Below, in pieces: positions 1-7,466 of a stretch of DNA of 8,537 nt. The notes below the pieces were generated by a model that worked only from the letters and a program-made list of their open reading frames with translations, did no database searches and was not told where the DNA came from. A program made the position numbers and the translations under genes. The first letter of the stretch is position 1, and each line of letters opens with the position of its first letter. Origin of the DNA: Clostridiales bacterium (GTDB lineage: Bacteria > Bacillota_A > Clostridia > Christensenellales > Aristaeellaceae); the NCBI GenBank assembly GCA_024684665.1, contig JAIKWN010000239.1, forward strand, positions 1 through 8,537, written 5' to 3'.

Positions 1-2023
1 GGGCGGAGCGAGGCCTGCGGGCAGACGTCCGCAGCGCCCGGCCAGCCGCGGTCCGGAGCTGATCCCGACCGTCGAAAAAGAGCGGGTCTCCAATTACGAT
101 CCGAACAAGAAGCTTCGCCAGCGGCAGCATGATCCCGAGCATCAGACCACGAAGAACCGTAAACAGATCGCCCGGGACTCCGGCTATGCCATGGAGGATG
201 AGGTCGTCCGCGGCCGCAGGAAGAAGGGCAAGCAGGTCTCTGCCCAGAAGATGATGGCGCCCATAAAGATCGAAACGGCGTTCATGACCGCGGAGACCAT
301 CACGGTGCGCGACCTGACGGAGCGTATCGGCAAGCCGGCGGGCGAGATCATCAAGAAGCTCATGCTGCTCGGCATCATGGCGACGATCAATCAGGAGCTG
401 GACTACGATACAGCGAGCCTTGTCGCATCGGAGTTCGGCGTGACGCTTGAGATGAAGCTGGGCAAGACAGCTGAGGACGCGCTCTCCGAGGAAAATATCG
501 AGGACAGCGAAGAGCAGCTGCAGCCCCGTCCGCCCGTGGTTACGATCATGGGACACGTCGACCACGGCAAGACCTCGCTTCTTGACTACATCCGCAAGAC
601 CAAGGTCACCGCGGGTGAGGCGGGCGGCATTACGCAGCATATCGGCGCTTATACCGCGAATGTTAACGGACGGCAGATCACCTTCCTCGACACGCCCGGT
701 CACGAAGCCTTCACTGCGATGCGCGCCCGTGGCACGCAGGCCACGGACATCGCGATCCTGGTGGTTGCTGCGGACGACGGCGTCATGCCGCAGACGGTGG
801 AATCCATCCATCACGCCCGCGCGGCAAAGTGCCCGGTCATCGTAGCGATCAACAAGATCGACAAACCCGACGCGAATCCCGAGAATGTAAAGCAGGGACT
901 TACGCAGTACGAACTGGTTCCCGAAGAGTGGGGCGGCGATACCATTATGGTTCCTGTTTCCGCGAAGACGGGCGAAGGCGTCGACGACCTGCTGGAAAAC
1001 GTGCTGCTCCTGGCGGATATGCTGGAGCTGCAGGCAAATCCGGACCGGAAGGCACGCGGCGTTATCATCGAAGCGAAACTGGATCATTCGAGAGGTCCGG
1101 TGGCGACGGCTCTCGTACAGAACGGTACCCTGCATGTCGGCGACATGGTGGTTGCCGGCGGCGCCTACGGGCGTGTGCGTGCCATGATTTCCAGCCGGGG
1201 TGATCGCGTGAAGAGCGCTCTGCCTTCCACGCCGGTTGAGATCGTCGGCTTCGGCGAAGTTCCGGAGGCGGGCGATGAGTTCATCGCAGTCGAAGACGAG
1301 CGCCTGGCCCGCCAGGTGGTTGAGGAACGCGCCGCCAAGGCCCGCGCTTCCATGACGAAGACCAGTTCCGCGACGACGCTTGAGGAACTGTTCGGCAAGA
1401 TGGAGGAGGGCGAGGTCAAGGACCTGAACATCATCATCAAGGCAGATGTCCAGGGCTCCGTCGAGGCGGTCAAGCAGTCCCTCGAAAAGCTCAGCAACGA
1501 AAAGGTACATGTGCGTACCATCCACAGCGGTGTGGGCGGCGTAACGGAAAACGACGTTATGCTGGCAGGCATCGACGGTGCGATTATCATCGGTTTCAAC
1601 GTGCGACCGGATGGAAAGGCTCGGGATGCGGCAGCGCGTGACGGCATCGACATCCGCTACTATCGCGTCATTTATCAGGCAATCGAGGACGTCGAGAAAG
1701 CCATGAAGGGCCTTCTGGCGCCGGAATTCAAGGAAAACCTTCTCGGACATGCGCAGGTTCGCAATGTGTTCCGCATCACGGGCGTTGGCACCATCGCCGG
1801 CTGCTATGTGACGGACGGCAAGATCCAGCGCAACGCGCAGGTCCGTCTTCTCCGCGACAACGTGGTCGTATTCGAAGGAAAGCTCTCTTCGCTGCAGCGC
1901 TTTAAGGACGCTGTCCGCGAGGTGGCCGAAGGGTATGAATGCGGCGTCGGTCTCGAGAACTATTCCGATATCAAAGAAGGCGACGTGATCGAATGCTTCA
2001 TCATGGAGCAGGTCGTCCGGTAA
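1..2023 (+). CDS. infB: Translation initiation factor IF-2 (5' end missing)
   Basis: IF-2 is the GTPase that brings initiator fMet-tRNA to the 30S subunit and promotes 50S joining. The frame is open from base 2 (base 1 ends the preceding codon) to TAA at 2021-2023, giving 673 visible residues, so the true start lies upstream. The visible N-terminus is Arg/Lys/His-rich linker, followed by an IF2_N domain (motif [20 protein letters not shown], from about base 302). The GTPase core follows: G1 GHVDHGKT (551-574), then DTPGHE, NKID and SAK. The later beta-barrel and C-terminal domains are complete and end in the tRNA-binding domain ([23 protein letters not shown]). The ATG at 191 lies before the IF2_N domain but has no convincing ribosome binding site and lies in continuous open frame, so I read it as an internal Met. 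It heads the run rbfA-nrnA-truB-ribF, typical of Clostridia. Identification is certain; only the N-terminal length is unknown. Confidence 0.98.
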   Translation, partial: GGARPAGRRPQRPASRGPELIPTVEKERVSNYDPNKKLRQRQHDPEHQTTKNRKQIARDSGYAMEDEVVRGRRKKGKQVSAQKMMAPIKIETAFMTAETITVRDLTERIGKPAGEIIKKLMLLGIMATINQELDYDTASLVASEFGVTLEMKLGKTAEDALSEENIEDSEEQLQPRPPVVTIMGHVDHGKTSLLDYIRKTKVTAGEAGGITQHIGAYTANVNGRQITFLDTPGHEAFTAMRARGTQATDIAILVVAADDGVMPQTVESIHHARAAKCPVIVAINKIDKPDANPENVKQGLTQYELVPEEWGGDTIMVPVSAKTGEGVDDLLENVLLLADMLELQANPDRKARGVIIEAKLDHSRGPVATALVQNGTLHVGDMVVAGGAYGRVRAMISSRGDRVKSALPSTPVEIVGFGEVPEAGDEFIAVEDERLARQVVEERAAKARASMTKTSSATTLEELFGKMEEGEVKDLNIIIKADVQGSVEAVKQSLEKLSNEKVHVRTIHSGVGGVTENDVMLAGIDGAIIIGFNVRPDGKARDAAARDGIDIRYYRVIYQAIEDVEKAMKGLLAPEFKENLLGHAQVRNVFRITGVGTIAGCYVTDGKIQRNAQVRLLRDNVVVFEGKLSSLQRFKDAVREVAEGYECGVGLENYSDIKEGDVIECFIMEQVVR

Positions 2024-2034
2024 GTTTCGCCGCA

Positions 2035-2069
2035 AAGCTGGAGCCGGCGGAGACGTCCGGCTTCAGCTT
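2035..2069 (+). other. 13-bp stem-loop between infB and rbfA
   Basis: AAGCTG-G-AGCCGG (2035-2047) pairs with CCGGCT-T-CAGCTT (2057-2069), leaving a 9-nt loop at 2048-2056. All 13 positions pair in RNA, one as G-U. No U-tract follows (the next bases are ATAAGGGG), so it does not look like a standard intrinsic terminator. It could be an mRNA-stabilising or RNase processing hairpin that separates infB from rbfA expression. The structure is read directly from the sequence; the role is inferred. Confidence 0.55.
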
Positions 2070-2112
2070 ATAAGGGGAATCTTAGCTAAACTCAAGAATA
2101 CGGAAGTGGAAT

Positions 2113-2505
2113 ATGGCAGTACAGTCTTTTGACAGGACGGACCGGATCGCTTCGCTGATGCAGCGGGAGATCGAGCGCGTCATCCGCGAGGAAGTCCGGG
2201 ATCCCAGAACGGACACTCTCTTTTCCGTGACCCATGTGGACGTAACCCGCGACCTCCGCTATGCGAAGGTCTATATCAGCGTGTATAACGAAAACGAAAG
2301 CGACAGCATGCTGAAGGCGCTCAAAAAAGCTTCGGGATTCATCCGCCATCAGGTTGGCGAGCAGGTTAAGCTGCGATATACGCCGGAACTGCTGTTTTAC
2401 AAGGATGATTCCATCGCCTATGGCGTTCGGATGGGAAAACTCATAGACGATCTTAGCCGCCAGGAGGGAAGCGGGCATGGTGAATCATCTGAAAACATGG
2501 ACTGA
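2113..2505 (+). CDS. rbfA: 30S ribosome-binding factor RbfA
   Basis: RbfA is a small KH-fold protein that binds the 30S subunit and helps late maturation of 16S rRNA, including its 5' end region. The 130-residue product has the usual family length. Seen here are the N-terminal helix (RIASLMQREIERVIREEV, residues 11-28), the strand segment VTHVDVTRDLRYAKVYISV (39-57), the helix-kink motif ASG (73-75) that marks the KH-like fold, and the C-terminal signature LRYTPELLFYKDDS (87-100). The ATG at 2113 is preceded by GGAAGTGG, a moderate ribosome binding site. The 3' end overlaps nrnA by 29 bases in another frame. The protein ends in a short polar tail (from about residue 115) that is probably disordered. 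Its place after infB is the common bacterial arrangement. Confidence 0.97.
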   Translation: MAVQSFDRTDRIASLMQREIERVIREEVRDPRTDTLFSVTHVDVTRDLRYAKVYISVYNENESDSMLKALKKASGFIRHQVGEQVKLRYTPELLFYKDDSIAYGVRMGKLIDDLSRQEGSGHGESSENMD

Positions 2506-3445
2506 AGCCATCACAAAGCAAAACAGCATTCTGCTCATTTCCCATGTATCACCCGACGGCGATACGGTTGGGGCGACGCTTTCCCTGCGCCTTGCCCTGC
2601 TGTCGCTCGGGAAAAACGTCAGGGTGGTCTGCGATCATTCGGTTCCAGAGAAGCTTCTCTTCCTGCCTGGCGCAGAGGCTTATGAACTGACTGAGTATGC
2701 AGGGGAAATCTGTGCGGATGCTGCTGTCGCGGTGGACATCAGCTCGCCGGAGCTTCTTGGAAAGGCGCGCAGGCTGTTTGAGTCGGCGCAGACGCGGTTC
2801 GTTATTGACCATCATGCGACGAACACGGGCTACGGGCAGATCAATTACATTCGGGGAGGCGAATCCTCCTGCTGTCTCTTGGCCTATGAGGCAATCCTTG
2901 CGCTGGGAGTGCCCATCACGAAGGATATCGCGACCTGCCTGCTTCTTGGCATGTCAACGGATACGGGGCATTTCCAGTATTCCTCCACGTCGCCCGCGAC
3001 GCTGTGCGCTGCGGCGGAAATGGTATCGCTGGGTGCAAACATCTCTGACATTTCCCGTCGAATGTATCGAACCCAGTCCATGAAACGGGTTCAGCTCATG
3101 CGGCATGCACTCTCAACCCTGCATTTTGAATGCGGAGACCGCGTCGGGATTATCGTATTGGATCATGAAGCGTACGATAAGACAGGCTGCACCTTCGGCG
3201 AAGCGGATGGACTTGTGAACCTCGCGCTGGAAGTGGATGGCGTGCGCATGGCCTTCATGCTTTCAGAGCGGGAGGAGGGAATCAAAGTATCCCTTCGTGC
3301 AACGGAGCCGGACACGGTAAACGATATCGCACTCGCCCTGGGCGGCGGTGGTCATGCGCAGGCAGCTGGCTGTACGCTCAAAATGTCGCTTGCGGAAGCA
3401 GAAACGACAGTTCTCTCCCGCATGCGGGAGAAACTGTACAGATGA
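2477..3445 (+). CDS. nrnA: DHH/DHHA1 phosphoesterase: nanoRNase / pAp phosphatase
   Basis: NrnA-type enzymes degrade 2-5 nt RNA fragments to mononucleotides, and many also dephosphorylate 3'-phosphoadenosine 5'-phosphate. The 322-residue product is family length. Metal-binding motifs of the DHH domain are intact: SHVSPDGDTVGA (residues 22-33; H23, D27, D29), D87 in VDIS, DHH at 111-113, and D162 in STDTGHF. The C-terminal DHHA1 domain carries the substrate-binding GGGGHAQAAG motif (289-298). The ATG at 2477 has a strong AGGAGGG site eight bases upstream (2462-2468), lying inside the end of rbfA, so translation is probably coupled. The stop overlaps the truB start as ATGA (3442-3445). In B. 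subtilis the NrnA gene (ytqI) lies elsewhere, but its placement between rbfA and truB is common in Clostridia. The split between nanoRNase and pAp activity cannot be read from sequence alone. Confidence 0.94.
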   Translation: MVNHLKTWTEAITKQNSILLISHVSPDGDTVGATLSLRLALLSLGKNVRVVCDHSVPEKLLFLPGAEAYELTEYAGEICADAAVAVDISSPELLGKARRLFESAQTRFVIDHHATNTGYGQINYIRGGESSCCLLAYEAILALGVPITKDIATCLLLGMSTDTGHFQYSSTSPATLCAAAEMVSLGANISDISRRMYRTQSMKRVQLMRHALSTLHFECGDRVGIIVLDHEAYDKTGCTFGEADGLVNLALEVDGVRMAFMLSEREEGIKVSLRATEPDTVNDIALALGGGGHAQAAGCTLKMSLAEAETTVLSRMREKLYR

Positions 3446-4314
3446 ACGGCTTTCTTTCCCTGCTGAAGCCGCCGGGGATGACCAGCAGCGAAGCGGTGCT
3501 TGCGGTTCGGAAGCTGCTTCCGCGGAAGACGCGCGTGGGGCATGCCGGGACGCTTGACCCGGAGGCCGCAGGAGTTCTTCCCATCATGATCGGAAAAGCG
3601 ACCCGGCTTTTTGACATCCTTGCTGATAAAAAGAAGGAGTACATTGCGGAGTGGATTCCCGGACTTTCCACGGACACGCTGGATGTGTACGGGAAGACGG
3701 TTTCACGGGAACCGGTATCCGTAAAGGAGGAGGACCTGCTCGGCGTCCTTCCGGGACTTCTCGGGGATATCCTGCAGGTTCCGCCCATGGTTTCAGCGCT
3801 CAAGCGGGACGGCGTCAGGCTGTATGATCTCGCGAGAGCAGGAGAGACAGTTGATCTTCCGGCCCGTCCCGTTCACATCGACGAGATCCGGGTTCTGCGC
3901 CGGGAAAACGACGATCGGGCGTGGCTGAAGGTAGTATGCGGAAAGGGAACCTATATCCGTTCCCTTTGCCGGGATATCGGAATTGCCCTCGGCTGCGATG
4001 CCTGCATGGGCAGGCTGATCCGTACGAAGGTGGGCAGTTTTGATATCGAAAACAGCTGCCTGCTTGAAGACCTTCCTGACGGAGAAGCGGTTCAGAAATT
4101 CCTCATTCCCATGGATGAACCACTGATGCATCTTCCGTTCCTTAATCTGCCGGAAGAGCAGGAAAAGCGCATAAAAAATGGAAATCCCGTTTCCCTTGCG
4201 CTGCCCGGGATGCCTGTGGGAAAGCCGATTCGCCTGTATCTTAAGGATGATTTCTGCGGTATCGGGATTTATGACGGGCGGGATGTGCGTTTCCTTACGA
4301 TGCTTTACGGCTGA
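3442..4314 (+). CDS. truB: tRNA pseudouridine(55) synthase TruB
   Basis: TruB isomerises uridine 55 in the T-loop of nearly all elongator tRNAs to pseudouridine, and in E. coli it also acts as a tRNA-folding chaperone. The 290-residue product is family length. The catalytic Asp is D39 in GHAGTLDPEAAGVLP (33-47). Other family signatures are the N-terminal LLKPPGMTS (7-15), KKEYIAEW (64-71), PPMVSALKRDGVRLYDLAR (114-132) and GKGTYIRSL (167-175). A divergent C-terminal extension (about 220-290) fits the PUA-like or C2 domain of Firmicute TruB proteins. The ATG overlaps the nrnA stop by four bases (ATGA), and GGGAG lies 11 bases upstream, which suggests translational coupling. The protein has no missing catalytic residue. 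Confidence 0.97.
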   Translation: MNGFLSLLKPPGMTSSEAVLAVRKLLPRKTRVGHAGTLDPEAAGVLPIMIGKATRLFDILADKKKEYIAEWIPGLSTDTLDVYGKTVSREPVSVKEEDLLGVLPGLLGDILQVPPMVSALKRDGVRLYDLARAGETVDLPARPVHIDEIRVLRRENDDRAWLKVVCGKGTYIRSLCRDIGIALGCDACMGRLIRTKVGSFDIENSCLLEDLPDGEAVQKFLIPMDEPLMHLPFLNLPEEQEKRIKNGNPVSLALPGMPVGKPIRLYLKDDFCGIGIYDGRDVRFLTMLYG

Positions 4315-4322
4315 AAACTCAA

Positions 4323-4330
4323 AAGGATGG
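4323..4330 (+). promoter_or_regulatory. Ribosome binding site that sets the ribF TTG start
   Basis: AAGGATGG lies six bases before the in-frame TTG at 4337-4339. No comparable site or family similarity supports the upstream in-frame ATG at 4178, which would place 53 unrelated residues inside truB. An ATG at 4327 overlaps this site but is out of frame and stops after nine codons. Confidence 0.6.
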
Positions 4331-4336
4331 ATTCCG

Positions 4337-5254
4337 TTGAGATTATATACAGATGAAAAACAGTGGCCGGGGGAAGGAACGGTGCTTGCCCTCGGAACTT
4401 TCGACGGCGTGCACATCGGGCACCGGCATCTCATCCGGGAGGCCCTGACTATCGCCCGCGCGGAACAGATTGACGCGGTGGCGTATACGTATTCTACGCA
4501 TCCTGCCTCTGTCTTCTCGCCGGAGCGGATTCCGCCGCTGCTGGAGACACCTGAGGAAAAGGTCCGCTCCCTTGCGCTGGCCGGCGTGGATGCGGCCGTC
4601 CTTCGGCCCTTCACCCGTGCTTACGCTTCGCTGTCTCCGGAGGATTTTCTCCGTATGGTCAGCGGCTCACTGTATCCGCGCCATATCGTCGTCGGATACA
4701 ATTACAGCTTTGGTGAGAAAGGCCGGGGCCGCTCAGAAGATCTCCTGAGGCTGGGAAGCAGATTCGGCTTCCAGGCGCACATCGTCGAAGAGGTCACGCT
4801 GGACGGACAGACGGTCTCCTCAACGCAGATCCGCGGACAGGTACTGGATGGAGACGCACGGGAAGCAGCACGGTTTCTTGGGCGTCCATACGCCCTTTCG
4901 GGCAGGATTGAACGGGGACGCCGCATCGGAGGTCAAATCGGTTTCCCCACCGCTAATCTGGCGTATCCTCCCGGGAAAGTGATCCCAAAGGCCGGCGTCT
5001 ACGCAGGCTGGGCGACGGTCTGCGGCGCGGTTTATCCAGCGGCCATCAACTTCGGCTCACAGCCGACCATCTCCGGAACACCGCGGATCGAGGCGCATCT
5101 TTTCGGGTATTCCGGCGGCGATCTGTACGGGCATGCGATGCGGATCGAGCTTATGGCGCGGATCCGGGAGGAACGGAAATTTGCTTCCCTGGACGAACTG
5201 AAGCAAAAAATCGCTGAAGACTGTGAATGTGCACGGGGCATCCTTTTGAAGTAA
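4337..5254 (+). CDS. ribF: Bifunctional riboflavin kinase / FAD synthetase
   Basis: RibF phosphorylates riboflavin to FMN and adenylylates FMN to FAD. From the TTG at 4337 it is 305 residues, the usual length, and the first residues (MRLYTDEKQ, TTG read as Met) lead straight into the nucleotidyltransferase fold, as in the family. The N-terminal FAD synthetase domain shows GTFDGVHIGHRHL (20-32), VVGYNYSFGEKGRG (118-131) and VSSTQIR (160-166). The C-terminal flavokinase domain shows GFPTANL (202-208), AINFGSQPT (236-244) and RIEAHLF (250-256), where E252 is the likely catalytic base. The segment after it, GYSGGDLYG, differs slightly from the usual Asp-Phe pattern but keeps DLYG. It starts 22 bases after truB and is probably cotranscribed. 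No FMN riboswitch-like leader is visible in that short gap. Confidence 0.95.
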   Translation: MRLYTDEKQWPGEGTVLALGTFDGVHIGHRHLIREALTIARAEQIDAVAYTYSTHPASVFSPERIPPLLETPEEKVRSLALAGVDAAVLRPFTRAYASLSPEDFLRMVSGSLYPRHIVVGYNYSFGEKGRGRSEDLLRLGSRFGFQAHIVEEVTLDGQTVSSTQIRGQVLDGDAREAARFLGRPYALSGRIERGRRIGGQIGFPTANLAYPPGKVIPKAGVYAGWATVCGAVYPAAINFGSQPTISGTPRIEAHLFGYSGGDLYGHAMRIELMARIREERKFASLDELKQKIAEDCECARGILLK

Positions 5255-5270
5255 GGAAATGCCCCTTTCT
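5235..5270 (+). terminator. Possible weak terminator hairpin at the end of ribF
   Basis: GGGGCAT-CCTT (5235-5245) can pair with AAGG (5253-5256) and ATGCCCC (5259-5265), with a two-A bulge and a 7-nt loop, and is followed by TTTCT. The stem begins inside the last ribF codons and spans its stop. The U-tract is short and broken, so termination would be partial at best. It overlaps a second hairpin (5261-5281), and the two cannot form together. Confidence 0.35.
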
Positions 5271-5281
5271 CACAAGGGGGC
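5261..5281 (+). other. Alternative hairpin ahead of the motor genes
   Basis: GCCCCTTT (5261-5268) pairs with AAGGGGGC (5274-5281) around a 5-nt loop CTCAC. It has eight pairs, one of them G-U. It uses the same GCCCC arm that closes the upstream ribF-end hairpin, so the two compete. It lies 18 bases before the first possible start of the channel gene. Its function is not known. Confidence 0.35.
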
Positions 5282-5299
5282 TTCGGTCCCGGGATTTCC

Positions 5300-6574
5300 A
5301 TGAGGAAGGAGAGAATTGAAGGCAGCATGAGGCAGGCAATCGGGTTTGTGACGAAATATGTGTCGATCGACGCAATCATCTATATCGCGATTCTGCTGGT
5401 TTTGCTGACGGCGCTTCTCCGGTGCGTTTTTCCGCTGGCGGGAATCTCCGGGAAGCTGCGCCGGGCGACGCGCACGATCATCACCGAAAACCGGCAGAGG
5501 AAGGAAAAAGGCGCCTCCTGGCGCAATCTGACTTTCCTCGGGCGGAAAATGGAGAGCATCTGGGCCGATTTTCTGCAGAACGCGGAACGCTGCGAGGCAC
5601 ACGGGGAGACCTGTGACGTGTCCGATTACGTCAATGAGGATTCCGTTCTCTATACGGTCGGAAGCGTTTCCCTCGCGGAGCTGACACCGGGAATCCTGAC
5701 ATCGCTCGGTATCCTCGGTACGTTTTTGGGACTGGTACGGGGGTTATACGGCCTTCGCCTGGACGCCGCGGACACTGAAAATCTGCTTGCAGCCATGCAG
5801 CAGCTGATCGGCGGTATGAGCACTGCCTTTATGACGTCCATCGTCGGCGTCTCCGCATCCCTCGTTTTCAGCCTCCTGAACAACCGGCAGATGACGGGAT
5901 GCCGCAGAGCGGTGGACAGGTTCTGCGATTCCTTCAGCCTGTATGCGATGCCGAAGCCCGTTTCCCCGGAGACGGAGCTGCTCGCCCAGGTTCGGGAACA
6001 GACCGCATACCTCCGGAAGATGTCGGAGGATCTTTCCGCAAGTCTTTCGCAGCAGCTGGAGGCGGGCATTCAGCGCGGAATGCTTCCGGTGCAGCGTTCA
6101 ATGGACAATTTTATTCTGGCATCGACCCAGGCGCAGGTTGAGGGCGTAGATCGCATTGTCCAGCTCTTCTTAAAGCGCATGTCTGTTTCGCTCGCCGGGG
6201 AAATGGAGGAGATGCGGCATGCCTTCGAGGAAATGCGCGCCGAGTATCTCCGCAGTGCCCAGGAAATGCGCGCGGCGGAAGGGGCAATCGGCGAGATGGC
6301 GCGGGATGTCATTCACATGCAGCAGATGAATCAGGGGCTCCTGGAGCATTTTCGCGCGTACGTTACGGATATGAATGAAAGCCGTACGAAAGTGGATGAG
6401 GATGAAAAGAATCTCGCGGAGATGATCGGGGCACTGCAGCGCAGAGAAGAAGAGACGGCAGCGCTTCTTGCAAAACTGACCGCACTTCAGAAGGAATTGG
6501 CAGAATATGAACAGGCCCGTTTGAATCCTGCCGGTGACGATGAGGGCAACGGACATGCATCGAAGGAAAAGTGA
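5300..6574 (+). CDS. MotA/TolQ/ExbB-family channel subunit with long cytoplasmic coiled-coil tail (ZorA-like)
   Basis: The product looks like the ion-channel ring subunit of a proton- or sodium-driven stator complex. Of its 424 residues, one membrane segment lies near 23-44, a soluble stretch at 45-125, and a membrane pair at about 128-152 (TPGILTSLGILGTFLGLVRG) and 173-195 (MSTAFMTSIVGVSASLVF). The Gly/Thr-rich pair is the signature of the MotA/TolQ/ExbB domain. After it comes a helical, charged tail from about 222 to 406 including QVEGVDRIVQLFLKRM, in the style of ZorA proteins. If the tail is one helix it would reach roughly 28 nm into the cytoplasm (inferred from 0.15 nm per residue). Flagellar MotA has four membrane segments and no such tail, and ExbB/TolQ lack it too. 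The start is uncertain: ATG 5300 has only a weak GGGA site, while ATG 5327 (415 residues) has AAGGAG at 5306-5311, rather far upstream, plus GAAGG close by. It overlaps the next gene. Confidence 0.85.
   Translation: MRKERIEGSMRQAIGFVTKYVSIDAIIYIAILLVLLTALLRCVFPLAGISGKLRRATRTIITENRQRKEKGASWRNLTFLGRKMESIWADFLQNAERCEAHGETCDVSDYVNEDSVLYTVGSVSLAELTPGILTSLGILGTFLGLVRGLYGLRLDAADTENLLAAMQQLIGGMSTAFMTSIVGVSASLVFSLLNNRQMTGCRRAVDRFCDSFSLYAMPKPVSPETELLAQVREQTAYLRKMSEDLSASLSQQLEAGIQRGMLPVQRSMDNFILASTQAQVEGVDRIVQLFLKRMSVSLAGEMEEMRHAFEEMRAEYLRSAQEMRAAEGAIGEMARDVIHMQQMNQGLLEHFRAYVTDMNESRTKVDEDEKNLAEMIGALQRREEETAALLAKLTALQKELAEYEQARLNPAGDDEGNGHASKEK
6542..6546 (+). promoter_or_regulatory. Ribosome binding site choosing the start of the MotB/OmpA-like gene
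   Basis: GAGGG lies eight bases before ATG 6555. The two earlier in-frame candidates, GTG 6534 and ATG 6540, have no purine-rich site at a workable distance. This favours a 20-base overlap with the channel gene and a protein starting MHRRKSENY. Confidence 0.5.
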
Positions 6575-7466
6575 GAATTATCGGGCGAAGGACAGCTTCT
6601 GGATTTCCTATTCGGATATGATGGCGGGTATGCTGTTCGTTTTCGCGCTCATCCTCTTCATGGCGGTCTATCAGATCGTCGACCTTCAGAAGAAAAAGAC
6701 GATTGAGCTCGAAACAAAGGAAGCACAGCTTTCCTCGCAGCAGAGTCTGCTGCTCGATCAGGAAGCCGAACTTGCGGACAAGGAAGCGCTGCTGGCCTCA
6801 TCTACGCTGCTTCTGCAGCAGCAGCAGAGCGAACTCGACAACAGCCGGACGGCTCTGATCCTTGCGCAGAAGCGGATTGACGAGCAGACGGCGCTTCTCG
6901 CCTCTCAGCAGGCGCGGATCGATAAGCTTGTGGGTCTGCGCTCGGAAATCATTGAAGCACTTCGCGACAAACTGCAGGAAGCAGGCCTTGATGCCGCGGT
7001 GGATAAGAATACCGGCGCGATCGCTTTCTCCGGAGCGGTTCTGTTCGATATCGGGCGGAACGAGCTGAAAGACAGCGGCAAGGAACTGCTGAACCGTTTC
7101 ATACCGATTTATCTGCGCACGCTCATGAGCAGCGAATATGACGATTACATCGGGGAGATCATTATTGAGGGACATACGGATACATCCGGAAGCTACCTCA
7201 GCAACATGAGACTCTCGCAGGAGCGTGCGCTCGCAGTTGTACACTACTGTTTTACGTCGGAGGATATGCGTCTAAGCTCGCAGGAATACGCGCTTTTGCA
7301 GAGCGTTCTGACTGTCAACGGCCGCTCCTATGCGGATCCTGTGTACGCAGCGAATGGAACGGTGGATATGGACGCTTCGAGACGGGTCGTCTTTAAATTC
7401 CGCATGAAAGACGCGGAGATGATCGATCAGATGAGCGCAATTCTGGAAGGAGCAGGGGATCATTGA
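6555..7466 (+). CDS. MotB/OmpA-type stator partner with peptidoglycan-binding domain (ZorB-like)
   Basis: The product is the probable partner of the upstream channel protein, anchoring it to the cell wall. Its 303 residues run in order: a basic N-terminus; one membrane helix (about 21-43) entered through SYSDMMAGM, where D21 occupies the position of the ion-carrying Asp of MotB/ZorB; a coiled coil (about 50-125) with Leu or Ile at eleven consecutive heptad positions from L52 to I122; and an OmpA-like domain (about 155-283). In the last, GHTDTSG (206-212) and LSQERA (220-225) place D209 and R224 fifteen residues apart, as the OmpA Asp and Arg that grip diaminopimelate are. The RRVVFKF strand (276-282) closes the domain. 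ExbD and TolR lack both the coiled coil and this domain. Flagellar MotB has a similar plan, but no other flagellar genes are in view. The start at 6555 is preferred on its GAGGG site; GTG 6534 and ATG 6540 are possible. Confidence 0.87.
   Translation: MHRRKSENYRAKDSFWISYSDMMAGMLFVFALILFMAVYQIVDLQKKKTIELETKEAQLSSQQSLLLDQEAELADKEALLASSTLLLQQQQSELDNSRTALILAQKRIDEQTALLASQQARIDKLVGLRSEIIEALRDKLQEAGLDAAVDKNTGAIAFSGAVLFDIGRNELKDSGKELLNRFIPIYLRTLMSSEYDDYIGEIIIEGHTDTSGSYLSNMRLSQERALAVVHYCFTSEDMRLSSQEYALLQSVLTVNGRSYADPVYAANGTVDMDASRRVVFKFRMKDAEMIDQMSAILEGAGDH
6816..6827 (+). repeat. (CAG)4 run encoding Q88-Q91 in the coiled coil
   Basis: Four CAG codons in a row encode four Gln in the middle of the heptad zipper. 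A one-codon gain or loss by slippage would shift the heptad register without a frameshift. It is short, so real instability is only a possibility. Confidence 0.5.

Noticed and set aside
191..193. ATG as the true start of IF-2
   Set aside because: The frame is open to the window edge upstream, the upstream residues look like typical IF-2 linker, and there is no convincing ribosome binding site.
1165..1653. 162-codon minus-strand frame inside infB
   Set aside because: Ser/Arg/Pro-rich shadow of the IF-2 coding strand without any family features.
4178..4336. N-terminal extension of RibF from ATG 4178
   Set aside because: It would be translated from inside truB, has no family similarity, and a TTG with a good ribosome binding site gives the usual RibF length.
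3793..4614. 273-codon open frame on the minus strand across truB and ribF
   Set aside because: It is a shadow of two well-identified plus-strand genes, with low-complexity Arg/Ser-rich content and no recognisable motif.
5255..5299. Promoter for the motor cassette in the ribF gap
   Set aside because: TTGAAG at 5246 resembles a -35 box, but no -10 element lies at a suitable distance.
5300..7466. A complete canonical Zorya defence system
   Set aside because: Only the ZorA/ZorB-like motor pair is present; no ZorC, ZorD helicase/nuclease or ZorE HNH-type gene lies on either side within the window.
5300..7466. Flagellar MotA/MotB or ExbB/ExbD, TolQ/TolR
   Set aside because: The channel protein has three membrane segments and a long tail, unlike four-segment flagellar MotA; ExbD/TolR lack the coiled coil and OmpA-like domain seen here. 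No flagellar, TonB or Tol genes are nearby.
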